Source: Vibrio astriarenae (GTDB taxonomy: Bacteria > Pseudomonadota > Gammaproteobacteria > Enterobacterales > Vibrionaceae). Taken from it: DNA of 64,000 nucleotides. Under the pieces are notes generated by a model that was not told where the DNA came from, ran no database searches, and saw only the letters and a list, made by a program, of their open reading frames with translations. Positions 57,238 through 64,000 of this stretch are shown piece after piece. A program made the translations under genes and the position numbers. The DNA is taken from NCBI RefSeq assembly GCF_010587385.1, contig NZ_CP047475.1, positions 1 through 64,000 on the forward strand. The letters are read 5' to 3'. Every line of letters begins with the position of its first letter. The stretch's first letter is position 1.

Positions 57238-57648
57238 TATCTGAAAAGGAGGAAAAGTTAGTAAATGGGTGTCACACACAGGCGACCCTTTACGTTTATA
57301 TGCTGTAGGAAATGGTAGGAATCAATGCAGCACATGATTGTTTTTATCCATTTCATTAAATATCTGTCAGTTAACGCTGACCCATCCTAGTCGAGTAAGA
57401 CTACTTCAGAACAACACCAGCTAAGAGAGCAAAGGAAGAGACCTACTGTCCGTCAGTGCCACGTCATTACGGTCACAGGCAGTCTGTCCTCTGTTGGCTT
57501 TTTGCGTTCGTTTATAAGTGGTTTGGTCTGGACACTAGGGCAATGTCTAAAGGCATAAAAAGCTACGTGGAGCTTTGCTGGAGGATGTTGCTAGCGATGG
57601 TTAGGCACACTGACGTTAAGTTGCAATTCTAATTACATGGAGGTTTAG

Positions 57649-57975
57649 ATGATTAGAACATCAAGAGCAACCCGATACGCGAGGCAAGAAAAAGCGCGCG
57701 TTGATAAGGAGTTGCTGCAAGAGGGTGAAGTTGTTCACAACCAAACCTATACGACAGGTAGTTATGGCAATGCGGTTAAAACCGATTGGCAAGCTATCGA
57801 AACTGAAATAGAGCGAAGTCTTCAAAGCGAACATAGGAGTTTGAGGGACTTTGCTGAATGGTATTTCGAACTGATTGATAGTGCGGAATATGAAAGAGCC
57901 GAGGCAGTTCGTAGCTGCTGGTTGGCGCAATACACGGAAGTAAATGGAGGTTCAACTGATGCGAGTATTAGTTAG
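57649..57975 (+). CDS. Hypothetical protein, element replication module
   Basis: This 108-residue hydrophilic protein (MIRTSRATRYARQEKARVDKELL...) has a basic N-terminal 20 residues and an acidic C-terminal half with a predicted helix around SLRDFAEWYFELIDSAEYERAEAVRS. It has no known motif. GGAGG lies 5 nt before the ATG. It overlaps the next gene by 17 nt, so it belongs to an operon with the helicase. Confidence 0.65.
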   Translation: MIRTSRATRYARQEKARVDKELLQEGEVVHNQTYTTGSYGNAVKTDWQAIETEIERSLQSEHRSLRDFAEWYFELIDSAEYERAEAVRSCWLAQYTEVNGGSTDASIS

Positions 57976-58138
57976 ACCAGAGAACGAAAAGCAGCTGATG
58001 GATTGCTGCAACAAGTGGGGCATTAGCCCTACTTCTCTTATTAATAAGTTGATTAAACAACTAGATACCGAAGAAACCCAACATGGAGGTTATAACGATG
58101 CTAGGAGCACTATTGGCGCAGAGCCAGCAACACGATAA
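57959..58138 (+). CDS. Small protein with ribbon-helix-helix-like fold
   Basis: This 59-residue protein starts MRVLVRPENEKQL, then CNKWGISPTSLINKLIKQL: a beta strand followed by two helices with the turn GIS-PTSLIN, the pattern of Arc/MetJ-type DNA-binding proteins. It would bind DNA as a dimer and may control the operon. GGAGG lies 8 nt upstream of ATG 57959. It overlaps the helicase gene by 41 nt in another frame. The fold is inferred from pattern only. Confidence 0.55.
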   Translation: MRVLVRPENEKQLMDCCNKWGISPTSLINKLIKQLDTEETQHGGYNDARSTIGAEPATR

Positions 58139-59504
58139 TGAACTGCGAGAGCAGATTATGAAGCACGGTGAAACGCCAACGATGGCAGTTGTAAAATACG
58201 CCAAAGATCGATGGGCGTATGTGATACCAGAACGTAAGTGGCTAGACACCCATAGCGAAGATTATGAACTGCAAAAGGGTATGGATGCGATTGCATTGAT
58301 GGCTAGTTGTGGAATCTTTGAGGATAGCAGTGGTACGGATGACAGCATTTACAAAGTGTTGAGCACTCCGTCCCAAGGGCTTGTGCAGATTTGGGGGCAT
58401 GAATATCGACCAGATGAAGCCAATGCTATGTGGGTTGATAAATCGGGGCGTAAGTGGTTGAACACTTTTAAGCCTATGGTTATCGGTTCTGAGATGGCAA
58501 CTGCTGAAGAAATGGCCATGATTGATGCCTTCTTTGAGTTCGTTGTACCTGATGAAGATGAACGTTATCAAGTACAACAGTGGATAGCTCAAGCAGTGCT
58601 TAAACCTGAGCAGCGTAATGAGTTTGCATTGCTGTTGTACGGTGAGAGTAACGGTACAGGCAAGGGCACGCTGCAAGAGCTATTGACTAGGCAAATTGGC
58701 TACTGGAACTCGTTGAAACCTGCTGATAGTTCTGAATGGGCGTTGAGTCGGTTTAAGAGCGATGTAGATGGTAAACGCTTGTTGATACTGGATGAGCTGT
58801 ATTACGACGGTTATGCGGTGTCTAACAAGATGAAGCCGTTCATCACTGAGCCAATGCTCGATGTAGAGGCGAAAGGTAAGCCATTAAAGACAATGCGTAA
58901 CCACTTAAACGTGATGGCAAGTAGCAACAGCATACAGCCATTATGGCTAGATGATAGCGATAGACGATGGATGTGCGTTCGTGTTGAGTGGGCGAATCCC
59001 AATGAAAACAAAGACCATTCAGACAACATTGAACAGAGCAAGATCGTTGCTAGATTCCGACATTGGCTAGAGACCAGTGATAGAGCCGATGCGGTTATTA
59101 GGTACTTCTTGATGGGGATTGTGTTGGATGATTGGGATGTTAGCAAAGCTCCAATGACAGATGCTAAACGGTCGCTGATTAACGGCTCTGTAAGCATTGC
59201 TGAGGATAACTTTAAGCACAGTTATGATTATGGTGATGCGCTTGTGGTTCAGCGTGTTGAGATTTTTAAAGGTCATAATGTAGCTGTTGCGAGACAGAAA
59301 CAGTGGTTAGAGGAATCGGGCTTTAAAGCCGTAGATGGAAGGGTTTCGCTCAATGGTATTCAAGCTCGTGACTGGGTAATAACTCCTAAAGGTCTCGAAG
59401 CTGGTATGTGTCCGAAGATGAACGGCAAAGAGTTAATGTCGTTGTTGGAAGCACATCAGATGGATGGATGCTCACCTTTCCACACGCCAACGGCGAGGAT
59501 GTAG
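58098..59504 (+). CDS. SF3/D5-like replicative helicase of the element
   Basis: This 468-residue protein has a superfamily 3 (D5/DUF5906-type) ATPase core: Walker A YGESNGTGKGTL (about 181-192), Walker B LLILDELYY (about 228-236), sensor MASSNSIQP (about 273-281) and arginine finger SDRRWMC (about 287-293). Such proteins unwind origins of satellites, plasmids and viruses, often fused to a primase. Here the N-terminal 150 residues show no primase motif I can see, so priming may come from the host. The start ATG 58098 has GGAGG 8 nt upstream; ATG 58083 contains that GGAGG and is less likely. Confidence 0.85.
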   Translation: MLGALLAQSQQHDNELREQIMKHGETPTMAVVKYAKDRWAYVIPERKWLDTHSEDYELQKGMDAIALMASCGIFEDSSGTDDSIYKVLSTPSQGLVQIWGHEYRPDEANAMWVDKSGRKWLNTFKPMVIGSEMATAEEMAMIDAFFEFVVPDEDERYQVQQWIAQAVLKPEQRNEFALLLYGESNGTGKGTLQELLTRQIGYWNSLKPADSSEWALSRFKSDVDGKRLLILDELYYDGYAVSNKMKPFITEPMLDVEAKGKPLKTMRNHLNVMASSNSIQPLWLDDSDRRWMCVRVEWANPNENKDHSDNIEQSKIVARFRHWLETSDRADAVIRYFLMGIVLDDWDVSKAPMTDAKRSLINGSVSIAEDNFKHSYDYGDALVVQRVEIFKGHNVAVARQKQWLEESGFKAVDGRVSLNGIQARDWVITPKGLEAGMCPKMNGKELMSLLEAHQMDGCSPFHTPTARM

Positions 59505-59519
59505 CTAATGGAGGTGAAA

Positions 59520-59861
59520 GTGAGTGAGCCACAAGAGGTGGCAAGTATGGCAACGGTGGCAACTCCGGCAACCGCTCGTGAAGCCTTAGCCGAATTTGAA
59601 GCACAACATGGGGCAGAGTTAGCACAATGCCCTGTGCTTGGTTGTGTTACTTGGAGTAGCTTACCTAGGCCTGATTGGAGTTATAAAGGGATTCGGATGC
59701 CACTTTATAGGTGGGCGTGTCTAGCTGCTCATCGTGAAAGTATTTCTGTTGGTGAACATCGAGTTGCTAGGCATAAATGCGACAATGAAAAATGCTTCAA
59801 TCCTCAGCACTTACACTGGGGAACACGGGGCGAAAACAATAGTGATAGGGCTTTGGAATAG
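59520..59861 (+). CDS. HNH endonuclease-like protein
   Basis: This 113-residue protein has a C-terminal HNH motif of the HNH_3 type: the first His and zinc ligands in RHKCDNEKCFNPQHLHWGTRGENNSD. The N-terminal part has a VASMATVATPATARE stretch encoded by the second cluster of 9-bp repeats. It could nick DNA for replication or act as a homing-type nuclease. I start at GTG 59520 because GGAGG (59510-59514) lies 5 nt before it; ATG 59508 overlaps that site and would add four residues. A hairpin overlaps its stop codon. Confidence 0.8.
   Translation: MSEPQEVASMATVATPATAREALAEFEAQHGAELAQCPVLGCVTWSSLPRPDWSYKGIRMPLYRWACLAAHRESISVGEHRVARHKCDNEKCFNPQHLHWGTRGENNSDRALE
59540..59575 (+). repeat. Four 9-bp direct repeats inside the HNH gene
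   Basis: The units are GGCAAGTAT, GGCAACGGT, GGCAACTCC and GGCAACCGC. They share consensus and period with the cluster at 57006-57050, so the clusters bracket the helicase operon. In the coding frame they give a Val-Ala-Thr-rich stretch, so selection on DNA rather than protein is plausible. Confidence 0.85.
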
Positions 59862-59870
59862 CCCTTTCCT
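59847..59870 (+). terminator. Hairpin overlapping the HNH stop codon
   Basis: AGGGCT / AGCCCT with a 7-nt loop is followed by TTCCTTT. It would end the helicase-HNH transcript, but the T-run is interrupted. Confidence 0.55.
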
Positions 59871-59907
59871 TTAACGACAACTAACGCCGTGAGGCAGGAG
59901 TAAAAAT

Positions 59908-60177
59908 ATGATTACGAGTACACAGGTAGTAGCGGCCTTGGAACAGTTACGATTAATTTTAGGTTTGAGTTCAGATGTAGATTTGTTGGCAGAGCTGAAC
60001 ATTGCAACTAGTGCTGAGTGGGTTCAGTTAGAACACTATCCGAACTATCAACAAAACCAACGTACAAAAGCGATTCGCAATGCACGAACAAGGCGAGTCC
60101 TTAAAGCTGACAGTAAAGGTTACGTGAAGTGTAAAGATCGATTTGGCAAGTGGGGTAACGTAAAAGCAGTGCTCTAG
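59908..60177 (+). CDS. Hypothetical protein of the element
   Basis: This 89-residue protein (MITSTQVVAALEQLRLILGLSSDVDLL...) has a helical N-terminal half and a basic C-terminal half (RTKAIRNARTRRVLKADSKGYVKCKDRFGKWG). The basic tail could bind nucleic acid. AGGAG lies 7 nt before the ATG. I do not recognise a family. It is convergent with the minus-strand gene at 60252. Confidence 0.65.
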   Translation: MITSTQVVAALEQLRLILGLSSDVDLLAELNIATSAEWVQLEHYPNYQQNQRTKAIRNARTRRVLKADSKGYVKCKDRFGKWGNVKAVL

Positions 60178-60251
60178 ACAAGTGAAAGCACCACAGTGGC
60201 TAGCTGTGATACTTTTCTTAAAGGGCTAGGTTTTAAGAGTGTTTAACGCTC

Positions 60252-60668
60252 TTACTGCAACGTATCGTCGTTTGCAGCTTCTCCATCAAATTTCAACTGT
60301 TGGATGGTCTGGTTTGGTAGAGGGGTGTATTCGACAAAATACCAGTGGAAGAAATCCGCACTTCGCGAGATACCAAGAGCTTTGAAAGGTTTTAATTCTA
60401 GCCCAAATTTTTGTAGCTGTTTATTCAAGCGCACGCGGTATTGAGCGATGTTCGTTACACCAGTCAAATCCGTCAGTGCATCAGATTGGATCCCAGGTTC
60501 ATCGTGAACAGCGGACACAAGAGTTTTGAACTTGGGGTTTGAGAGTTCTGAAAGAAGGAATGTCTTTTCTTCAATGGTCAGAAACTTGGGAGTGTAGCCA
60601 TACTCGATTGGCAACAAGATGATGTGTGACTTTTTGGGCGTCACAGAACCGCTATCTACGTATGTCAT
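60252..60668 (-). CDS. Putative winged-helix DNA-binding protein of the element
   Basis: This 138-residue protein has a central helix-turn-helix-like stretch (DEPGIQSDALTDLTGVTNIAQYRVRLNKQLQKFGLELKP, about 57-95) preceded by a helix (EEKTFLLSELSN). The pattern resembles winged-helix regulators, but I cannot name a family. It has a GAGG ribosome-binding site and is the only minus-strand gene besides the large recombinase, so it is a candidate repressor of the element. Confidence 0.6.
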   Translation of the reverse strand: MTYVDSGSVTPKKSHIILLPIEYGYTPKFLTIEEKTFLLSELSNPKFKTLVSAVHDEPGIQSDALTDLTGVTNIAQYRVRLNKQLQKFGLELKPFKALGISRSADFFHWYFVEYTPLPNQTIQQLKFDGEAANDDTLQ

Positions 60669-60858
60669 AGAATTTACCTCAACTGTTTTACGAATAATTT
60701 GTAGACTGCAAGAGCCACTTACAGTTTTAAGAGGGAGCTATAGATACACTTGATTTGCAGCCCCATGTATTCAGCCCAAACACATGACAAACAAGTATGA
60801 AACTCGACTCTTAATGGCATGGTATCATAAATCAAATGAGAGTGTCAAATTTGAAACG

Positions 60859-60892
60859 CAAAAAGCCCGCCGAGTTGAGGAACGGCAGGCTA
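60859..60892 (-). terminator. Minus-strand terminator downstream of the large recombinase gene
   Basis: On the minus strand AGCCTGCCG pairs with CGGCGGGCT (one G-U) across a 10-nt loop and is followed by TTTTT. On the plus strand the same position would be a C-A mismatch, which supports the minus direction. It lies 470 nt beyond the recombinase stop and just upstream of the winged-helix gene. Confidence 0.8.
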
Positions 60893-61126
60893 AGCTTATT
60901 TTTAGTCGATATGTCGTAATCATTCGACTGGTTATTTTTGTTACTCAAAGGGCTAATCTGAGTAACTAACCAAAAAATATCGAGGGGCTAGCTCAATACT
61001 GCTAACTTTAATTCTAGAACAAAAGTCTCGAAATGAAGTTAGTTTTTAAATTTATTCTTTCTCAAACCTAATACTTGTAGGCTTCGAAACCCTTTACAGC
61101 ACTAGATTAGAAATCAAATTATTACT

Positions 61127-61153
61127 CACTGACCTTGCGGTCAAGTGTTTTTT
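61127..61153 (+). terminator. Plus-strand terminator without an assigned gene
   Basis: ACTGACC pairs with GGTCAAGT (one bulged A) across TTGC, followed by GTTTTTT. No protein gene ends upstream. Confidence 0.65.
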
Positions 61154-61363
61154 ATTCGGAGCGCATGATACTCAAACTAGACTTTTGTGCAAGTAAATTT
61201 TACATGCAACCTGATTTATTTATGGCGTTAAACAGCCCATAAGCGATTCTAACGAGCTAAACTGTAATTGTTCATTCCGTGGTACCAAGTACATAAGAAA
61301 GGCTCATATGGGACGATTAGAGCGAGAAATATACAATTAAACAATATTGTGATCTTTGTCACA

Positions 61364-62941
61364 TTATTGCTGTGCGACGAACCATGTATGATCGTAAAAG
61401 CCAGTTTTCATAGCGTCCTTGTGTGCGATGTACACAAAGTCATTTGCTGTGAGACTGGCTTTTTTAGTTTCTGGATCATGATAGACCTTAACCTCTGAGA
61501 AGGTCGTTTTCAGTGTGCGGTTTAACTTAACTCGTACCTTGAATAGCTCTTCACTTGAGAGTTCACGGGGTGTTTTTTTATAGACCTCAACTTGCAAGGC
61601 ATCGGCTACAAGTTGGCAAGACTCCCTGAAATCCATATGAACTGTGGAATCTGATTCTACTGATTGAGCTTTGGCATCCTCTAATTCTTGTTCATGTTTT
61701 TTAACTGTCTCTGAACGAGCCGTTAGTTCTTCTAGGAAGATAGAGTCAGTGAACTTTGATGATAGGGCTAGTAGTTGCCTGTAAGCCTCTCTAGCGGATT
61801 CCAGTTTACTCTCAAGCACTGACAAATCATTGATCGTTGTACTTTGCTTTGCCACCAGCTTTGAGTGTTGCTCAAAGTGCTGAGGATGAAGGAATTGCTC
61901 TGTGATGAAGCGATGGATTAACTCGATTCGGACAGGTTTGTTAGTGCATGCTTTCTTTTTGAACTCACGACATGATAAGTAAATCCATTGGGGAGATTTT
62001 TGGTCATAAACCATAGAAGCACCACAATCACCACAGACTGCAATTTGGGATAGTACATTGGGGAATGTGCTCTTTCGTCCCGCAGCTTGTGGTTTATGGC
62101 GTTCCTTTTGTTTTGCTTGAGAAAGGTAATAGGTGTCCTCACTGATTATCGATGGATAGAAATCAGGAACGGTAGAGGATTGGACTTTGTTGTTGATGAT
62201 ATGGGTGTGATGACCAATAGCAGCTTTAGAGCCTAAGATCTTCTTGATGCTGGTGGTTGCCCATGTTCCGCCCTTTGGTGCTTTTAGACCTTCTTCGTTG
62301 AGAATGCGACAGGTGCTTACTGCTCCATGACCATCTATCGACATTTGGAAGATGCGCCTAACAATATCAGCCTTTGATTCGATGATTGAGTAGGTGCGTT
62401 TGTCCTCGTTGAGAGATAACCAGAAAGGTGTGTTGCTGTGTCTGGTTGTTGTGTGTGGGTTTGCTCGCTTGTTAGCCCATACCGCCTTGAGACGTTCTGA
62501 TTTGGTTTTTGATTCATTGTGAGCACGTTCCATCACTGTCAGAGAAATGATGAGATCAGTGGTGTTTGATTCGCTGTCGTATGTGCGGTCATCAATTAAA
62601 GTCACTACTGTGATGTCGTGGTCTATGATGTTGAGAAGTTGACGGAGTGCAGTTTGTACCTTTGCTCGTGATAGACGGTCTAGTGACTCCACCAGCAAGA
62701 ATGAACCACGAGGGATTACACCTTGTTCCAAAGCTTTAAGGAATTGCCCTAAACCGTTGTCCTCGTGTGTATTTGCTGATCGAAAGGCAGAAACACCAAG
62801 GTCTGTAAAGGATTGTTCAGAGAGGGTTAAAGAGTGCTTTATGCAGTAGTCTTGAGCCAGTTGTGTTTGTCTACGTAGGCTATCGCCTTTTGACTGAATA
62901 GCACTGGAAAAGCGGATGTAGGAGTAAGCAATCGTCATCAT
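61364..62941 (-). CDS. Large serine recombinase (integrase of the element)
   Basis: This 525-residue recombinase has an N-terminal resolvase domain with catalytic Ser12 in YIRFSS and the SLDRLSRA block (88-92). A recombinase domain follows (about 185-285: IVRRIFQMSIDGHGAVSTCRILNEEGLKAPKGGTW). The zinc ribbon has Cys303, Cys306, Cys324 and Cys332, and a coiled coil spans about 365-430. This is the full domain set of phiC31-like integrases. The gene starts 99 bp from the right end and reads inward. A second ATG one codon later has better spacing to AGAG and is an equal start choice. It should recombine attL and attR flanking the element; excision would need a directionality factor, which I cannot identify. 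Confidence 0.95.
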   Translation of the reverse strand: MMTIAYSYIRFSSAIQSKGDSLRRQTQLAQDYCIKHSLTLSEQSFTDLGVSAFRSANTHEDNGLGQFLKALEQGVIPRGSFLLVESLDRLSRAKVQTALRQLLNIIDHDITVVTLIDDRTYDSESNTTDLIISLTVMERAHNESKTKSERLKAVWANKRANPHTTTRHSNTPFWLSLNEDKRTYSIIESKADIVRRIFQMSIDGHGAVSTCRILNEEGLKAPKGGTWATTSIKKILGSKAAIGHHTHIINNKVQSSTVPDFYPSIISEDTYYLSQAKQKERHKPQAAGRKSTFPNVLSQIAVCGDCGASMVYDQKSPQWIYLSCREFKKKACTNKPVRIELIHRFITEQFLHPQHFEQHSKLVAKQSTTINDLSVLESKLESAREAYRQLLALSSKFTDSIFLEELTARSETVKKHEQELEDAKAQSVESDSTVHMDFRESCQLVADALQVEVYKKTPRELSSEELFKVRVKLNRTLKTTFSEVKVYHDPETKKASLTANDFVYIAHKDAMKTGFYDHTWFVAQQ

Positions 62942-63014
62942 TATCTCTAATCAAATATTATCTTGGAGATGCTAAACCATTTCAAAAGTCGATATGGAAT
63001 AACGAATATTCTAA

Positions 63015-63066
63015 AAAAGGTAAATGGTACATAGTCTGCTTTTTCTTGGCCCTCCCGGAACGGGGA
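63015..63066 (+). other. attR: Right attachment site of the integrated element (attR)
   Basis: Element sequence ends ...CATAGTCTG, followed by the shared CT (63039-63040) and comM sequence TTTTCTTGGCCC. The heptamer GGTAAAT at 63019-63025, reverse complement of ATTTACC, ends 13 nt before the CT, mirroring attL. The codon phase of the CT is the same at both ends. Confidence 0.88.
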
Positions 63067-63920
63067 AAACCATGCTAGCTTCACGCCTTTGTGACCTATT
63101 ACCTGAGATGAGCGACGAAGAGGCGATGGATACGGCTTCTGTCGCCTCGTTAACGCAACAAGATATCAATGAGCACAATTGGCGTCAGCGCCCCTTTAGA
63201 TCGCCACACCATTCTAGCTCAATGGCAGCGCTGGTCGGTGGAGGCAGTATTCCTCGGCCGGGTGAGATTTCCCTAGCACATAATGGATTGCTCTTCCTCG
63301 ATGAGATGCCCGAGTTTGAACGCAAAGTTCTCGATTCACTTCGTGAGCCACTAGAGTCGGGCGAAATCATCATCTCTCGGGCTCAAGGTAAAACGCGCTT
63401 TCCCGCTCGCTTTCAATTGGTAGGCGCATTGAATCCAAGTCCTACTGGGTACTATGAAGGCAACCAAGCAAGAGTGAACCCTCAAGTTATCCTACGCTAC
63501 CTCAATCGCCTTTCTGGCCCCTTGCTGGACAGGTTTGATATGTCACTGGAGATCCCCTCACTGCCCAAGGGCACGTTGGCACAAGGTGGTGATCGCGGAG
63601 AAACAACACAAGTGGTTAAGCTTAGGGTTGAGCAGGCACGAGGTGCTATGGTTGAACGAGCAGGGAAAGTCAACGCACTCCTTGGCTCGCAAGAGATAGA
63701 ACGCTATTGCAGATTAGAAAAATCGGATGCCGAATTTCTAGAAAATGCGCTACACCGACTGGGTTTATCGATTCGCGCTTACCATCGAATTATTAAGGTG
63801 GCGCGTACCATCGCCGATCTTGAGGGCCAATCAAGTATTGCTCGAGCACATATCGCGGAGGCACTAGGGTATCGCGCCATGGATCGTTTGCTCAAGCAAC
63901 TAACAGCACAAGCGGTGTGA
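63041..63920 (+). pseudogene. comM: comM, 3' part, separated by the inserted element
   Basis: The C-terminal 292 residues of ComM: Walker A FLGPPGTGKTMLASRL, FRSPHHSSSMAALVGGGSIPRPGEISLAHNG, Walker B VLFLDE-type LLFLDEMPEFERKVLDSLREPLE and the C-terminal RAMDRLLKQLTAQAV. A start codon created inside the element (ATG at 63024) could allow a truncated AAA+ domain of 298 residues to be made without the N-terminal Lon-like domain. The terminus is intact. Confidence 0.94.
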
Positions 63921-63952
63921 ATCGAGAGTAATCAGACCATTAATACAAGGGC

Positions 63953-63980
63953 TTACATCCAGCGGCGGGATTAGTATAAT
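63953..63980 (+). promoter_or_regulatory. Promoter downstream of comM
   Basis: TTACAT and a perfect TATAAT (63975-63980) lie 16 bp apart. It would drive a gene beyond the window edge. Confidence 0.55.
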
Positions 63981-64000
63981 TGTCCACCGTTTTAATATTT

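Larger units (their letters stand above)
56985..57648. other. Non-coding stretch with repeats, terminator and hairpins
   Basis: These 664 bp lie between the small recombinase and the replication module. They hold the 9-bp repeat cluster (57006-57050), a terminator (57213-57237), a hairpin GTCAG-TTAACG-CTGAC (57366-57381) and a structured-looking GC-richer stretch at about 57410-57510. A GTG-initiated frame of 81 codons (57063-57308) runs across the terminator and is not convincing. Position directly upstream of the helicase operon makes an origin or control region likely. Confidence 0.6.
60669..61363. other. Hairpin-rich non-coding stretch of the element
   Basis: These 695 bp are AT-rich and hold a minus-strand terminator (60859-60892), a perfect inverted repeat GTTACTCA-N11-TGAGTAAC (60940-60966) and a plus-strand terminator (61127-61153). 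A 61-codon frame at 60784-60969 overlaps the first hairpin and has no ribosome-binding site. No convincing gene is seen. The plus-strand terminator without an upstream gene suggests a small RNA. Confidence 0.6.
54841..63040. mobile_element. 8,200-bp serine-recombinase integrative element in comM
   Basis: The segment splits comM at codon 215. Joining 54840 to 63041 gives 644 + 880 = 1,524 nt, an intact in-frame 507-residue ComM, so the insertion is precise with no loss beyond the shared CT. Content from left: unknown small protein, lipoprotein, small serine recombinase, a long non-coding stretch with 9-bp repeats, two small proteins (one ribbon-helix-helix-like), SF3 helicase, HNH protein, unknown small protein, winged-helix-like protein (minus), a hairpin-rich non-coding stretch, and the large serine recombinase (minus) at the right end. 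There are no capsid, terminase or tail genes, so it is not a complete prophage. It may be a satellite or an integrated plasmid-like unit. Confidence 0.93.

Noticed and set aside
57063..57308. GTG-initiated 81-codon frame between the small recombinase and the replication module
   Set aside because: It runs through a strong terminator, lacks a clear ribosome-binding site and has a rare start. Its position resembles small Ash/Icd-like genes of satellites, but I cannot support that from the sequence.
60784..60969. 61-codon plus-strand frame in the non-coding stretch of the element
   Set aside because: It spans the minus-strand terminator and the inverted repeat and has no ribosome-binding site.
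63024..63038. New ATG of the 3' comM fragment as a genuine gene start
   Set aside because: There is an AAAAAAGG stretch upstream, but the codons before 63039 belong to the element and the product would lack the N-terminal domain. It is better described as the interrupted half of comM.

Overview
The window is the replication-origin region of chromosome 1 of a member of the Vibrionaceae. The evidence is the gene order dnaN-dnaA / rpmH-rnpA-yidD-yidC-mnmE-mioC-oriC-mnmG-rsmG-parAB-atp-glmU, a Vibrio-type 16S rRNA, an rrn operon with Glu-Lys-Ala-Val spacer tRNAs, and a manganese riboswitch in front of an MneA-type exporter. I do not assign a species.

Layout. 1-4.1 kb: start of dnaN, dnaA (minus strand) and a divergent polar amino acid ABC transporter. 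4.1-8.8 kb: rpmH, rnpA, yidD, yidC, mnmE and mioC. 8.8-9.15 kb: oriC, with four DnaA boxes placed like R1-R4 of E. coli and an AT-rich unwinding region beside mnmG. 9.2-22 kb: mnmG, rsmG, parA, parB, the complete F1Fo ATP synthase operon and glmU. 22-30 kb: a divergent permease/binding-protein pair without an ATPase, fadBA with a FadR-like operator, yigZ, trkH and hemG. 30-36.4 kb: an rRNA operon with six tRNAs and a degenerate copy of the 3' end of tRNA-Trp. 36.4-47.1 kb: avtA, malS, glyS, glyQ, the riboswitch and Mn exporter, tusA, small membrane proteins, a LysR regulator and an AcuI-type reductase. 47.2-53.8 kb: the ilvL-GMEDA operon with its leader peptide and attenuator. 54.2-63.9 kb: comM, split by an inserted element.

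The unusual part is that insert. comM is cut at its Walker A region by a segment of exactly 8,200 bp (54841-63040). Removing it at a shared CT dinucleotide restores an in-frame 507-codon comM. Both ends carry the heptamer ATTTACC in inverted orientation, each exactly 13 nt from the CT, as expected for attachment sites of a large serine recombinase. Such a recombinase lies about 100 bp inside the right end. The element also carries a small serine recombinase, an SF3/D5-like helicase, an HNH protein, a putative ribbon-helix-helix protein, a putative winged-helix protein, a lipoprotein, several unknown small proteins and two clusters of 9-bp GGCAAC repeats around the replication module. It looks like a small satellite- or plasmid-like integrative element and is the best candidate here for an undescribed system. 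Because ComM is the branch-migration helicase of natural transformation, insertion should reduce, and precise excision restore, transformation.

The remainder is core housekeeping: replication start and chromosome partition (dnaA, oriC, parAB), tRNA modification (mnmE, mnmG), membrane insertion (yidC, yidD), energy (atp), fatty-acid oxidation (fadBA), branched-chain amino acids (ilv, avtA) and translation (rrn, glyQS).
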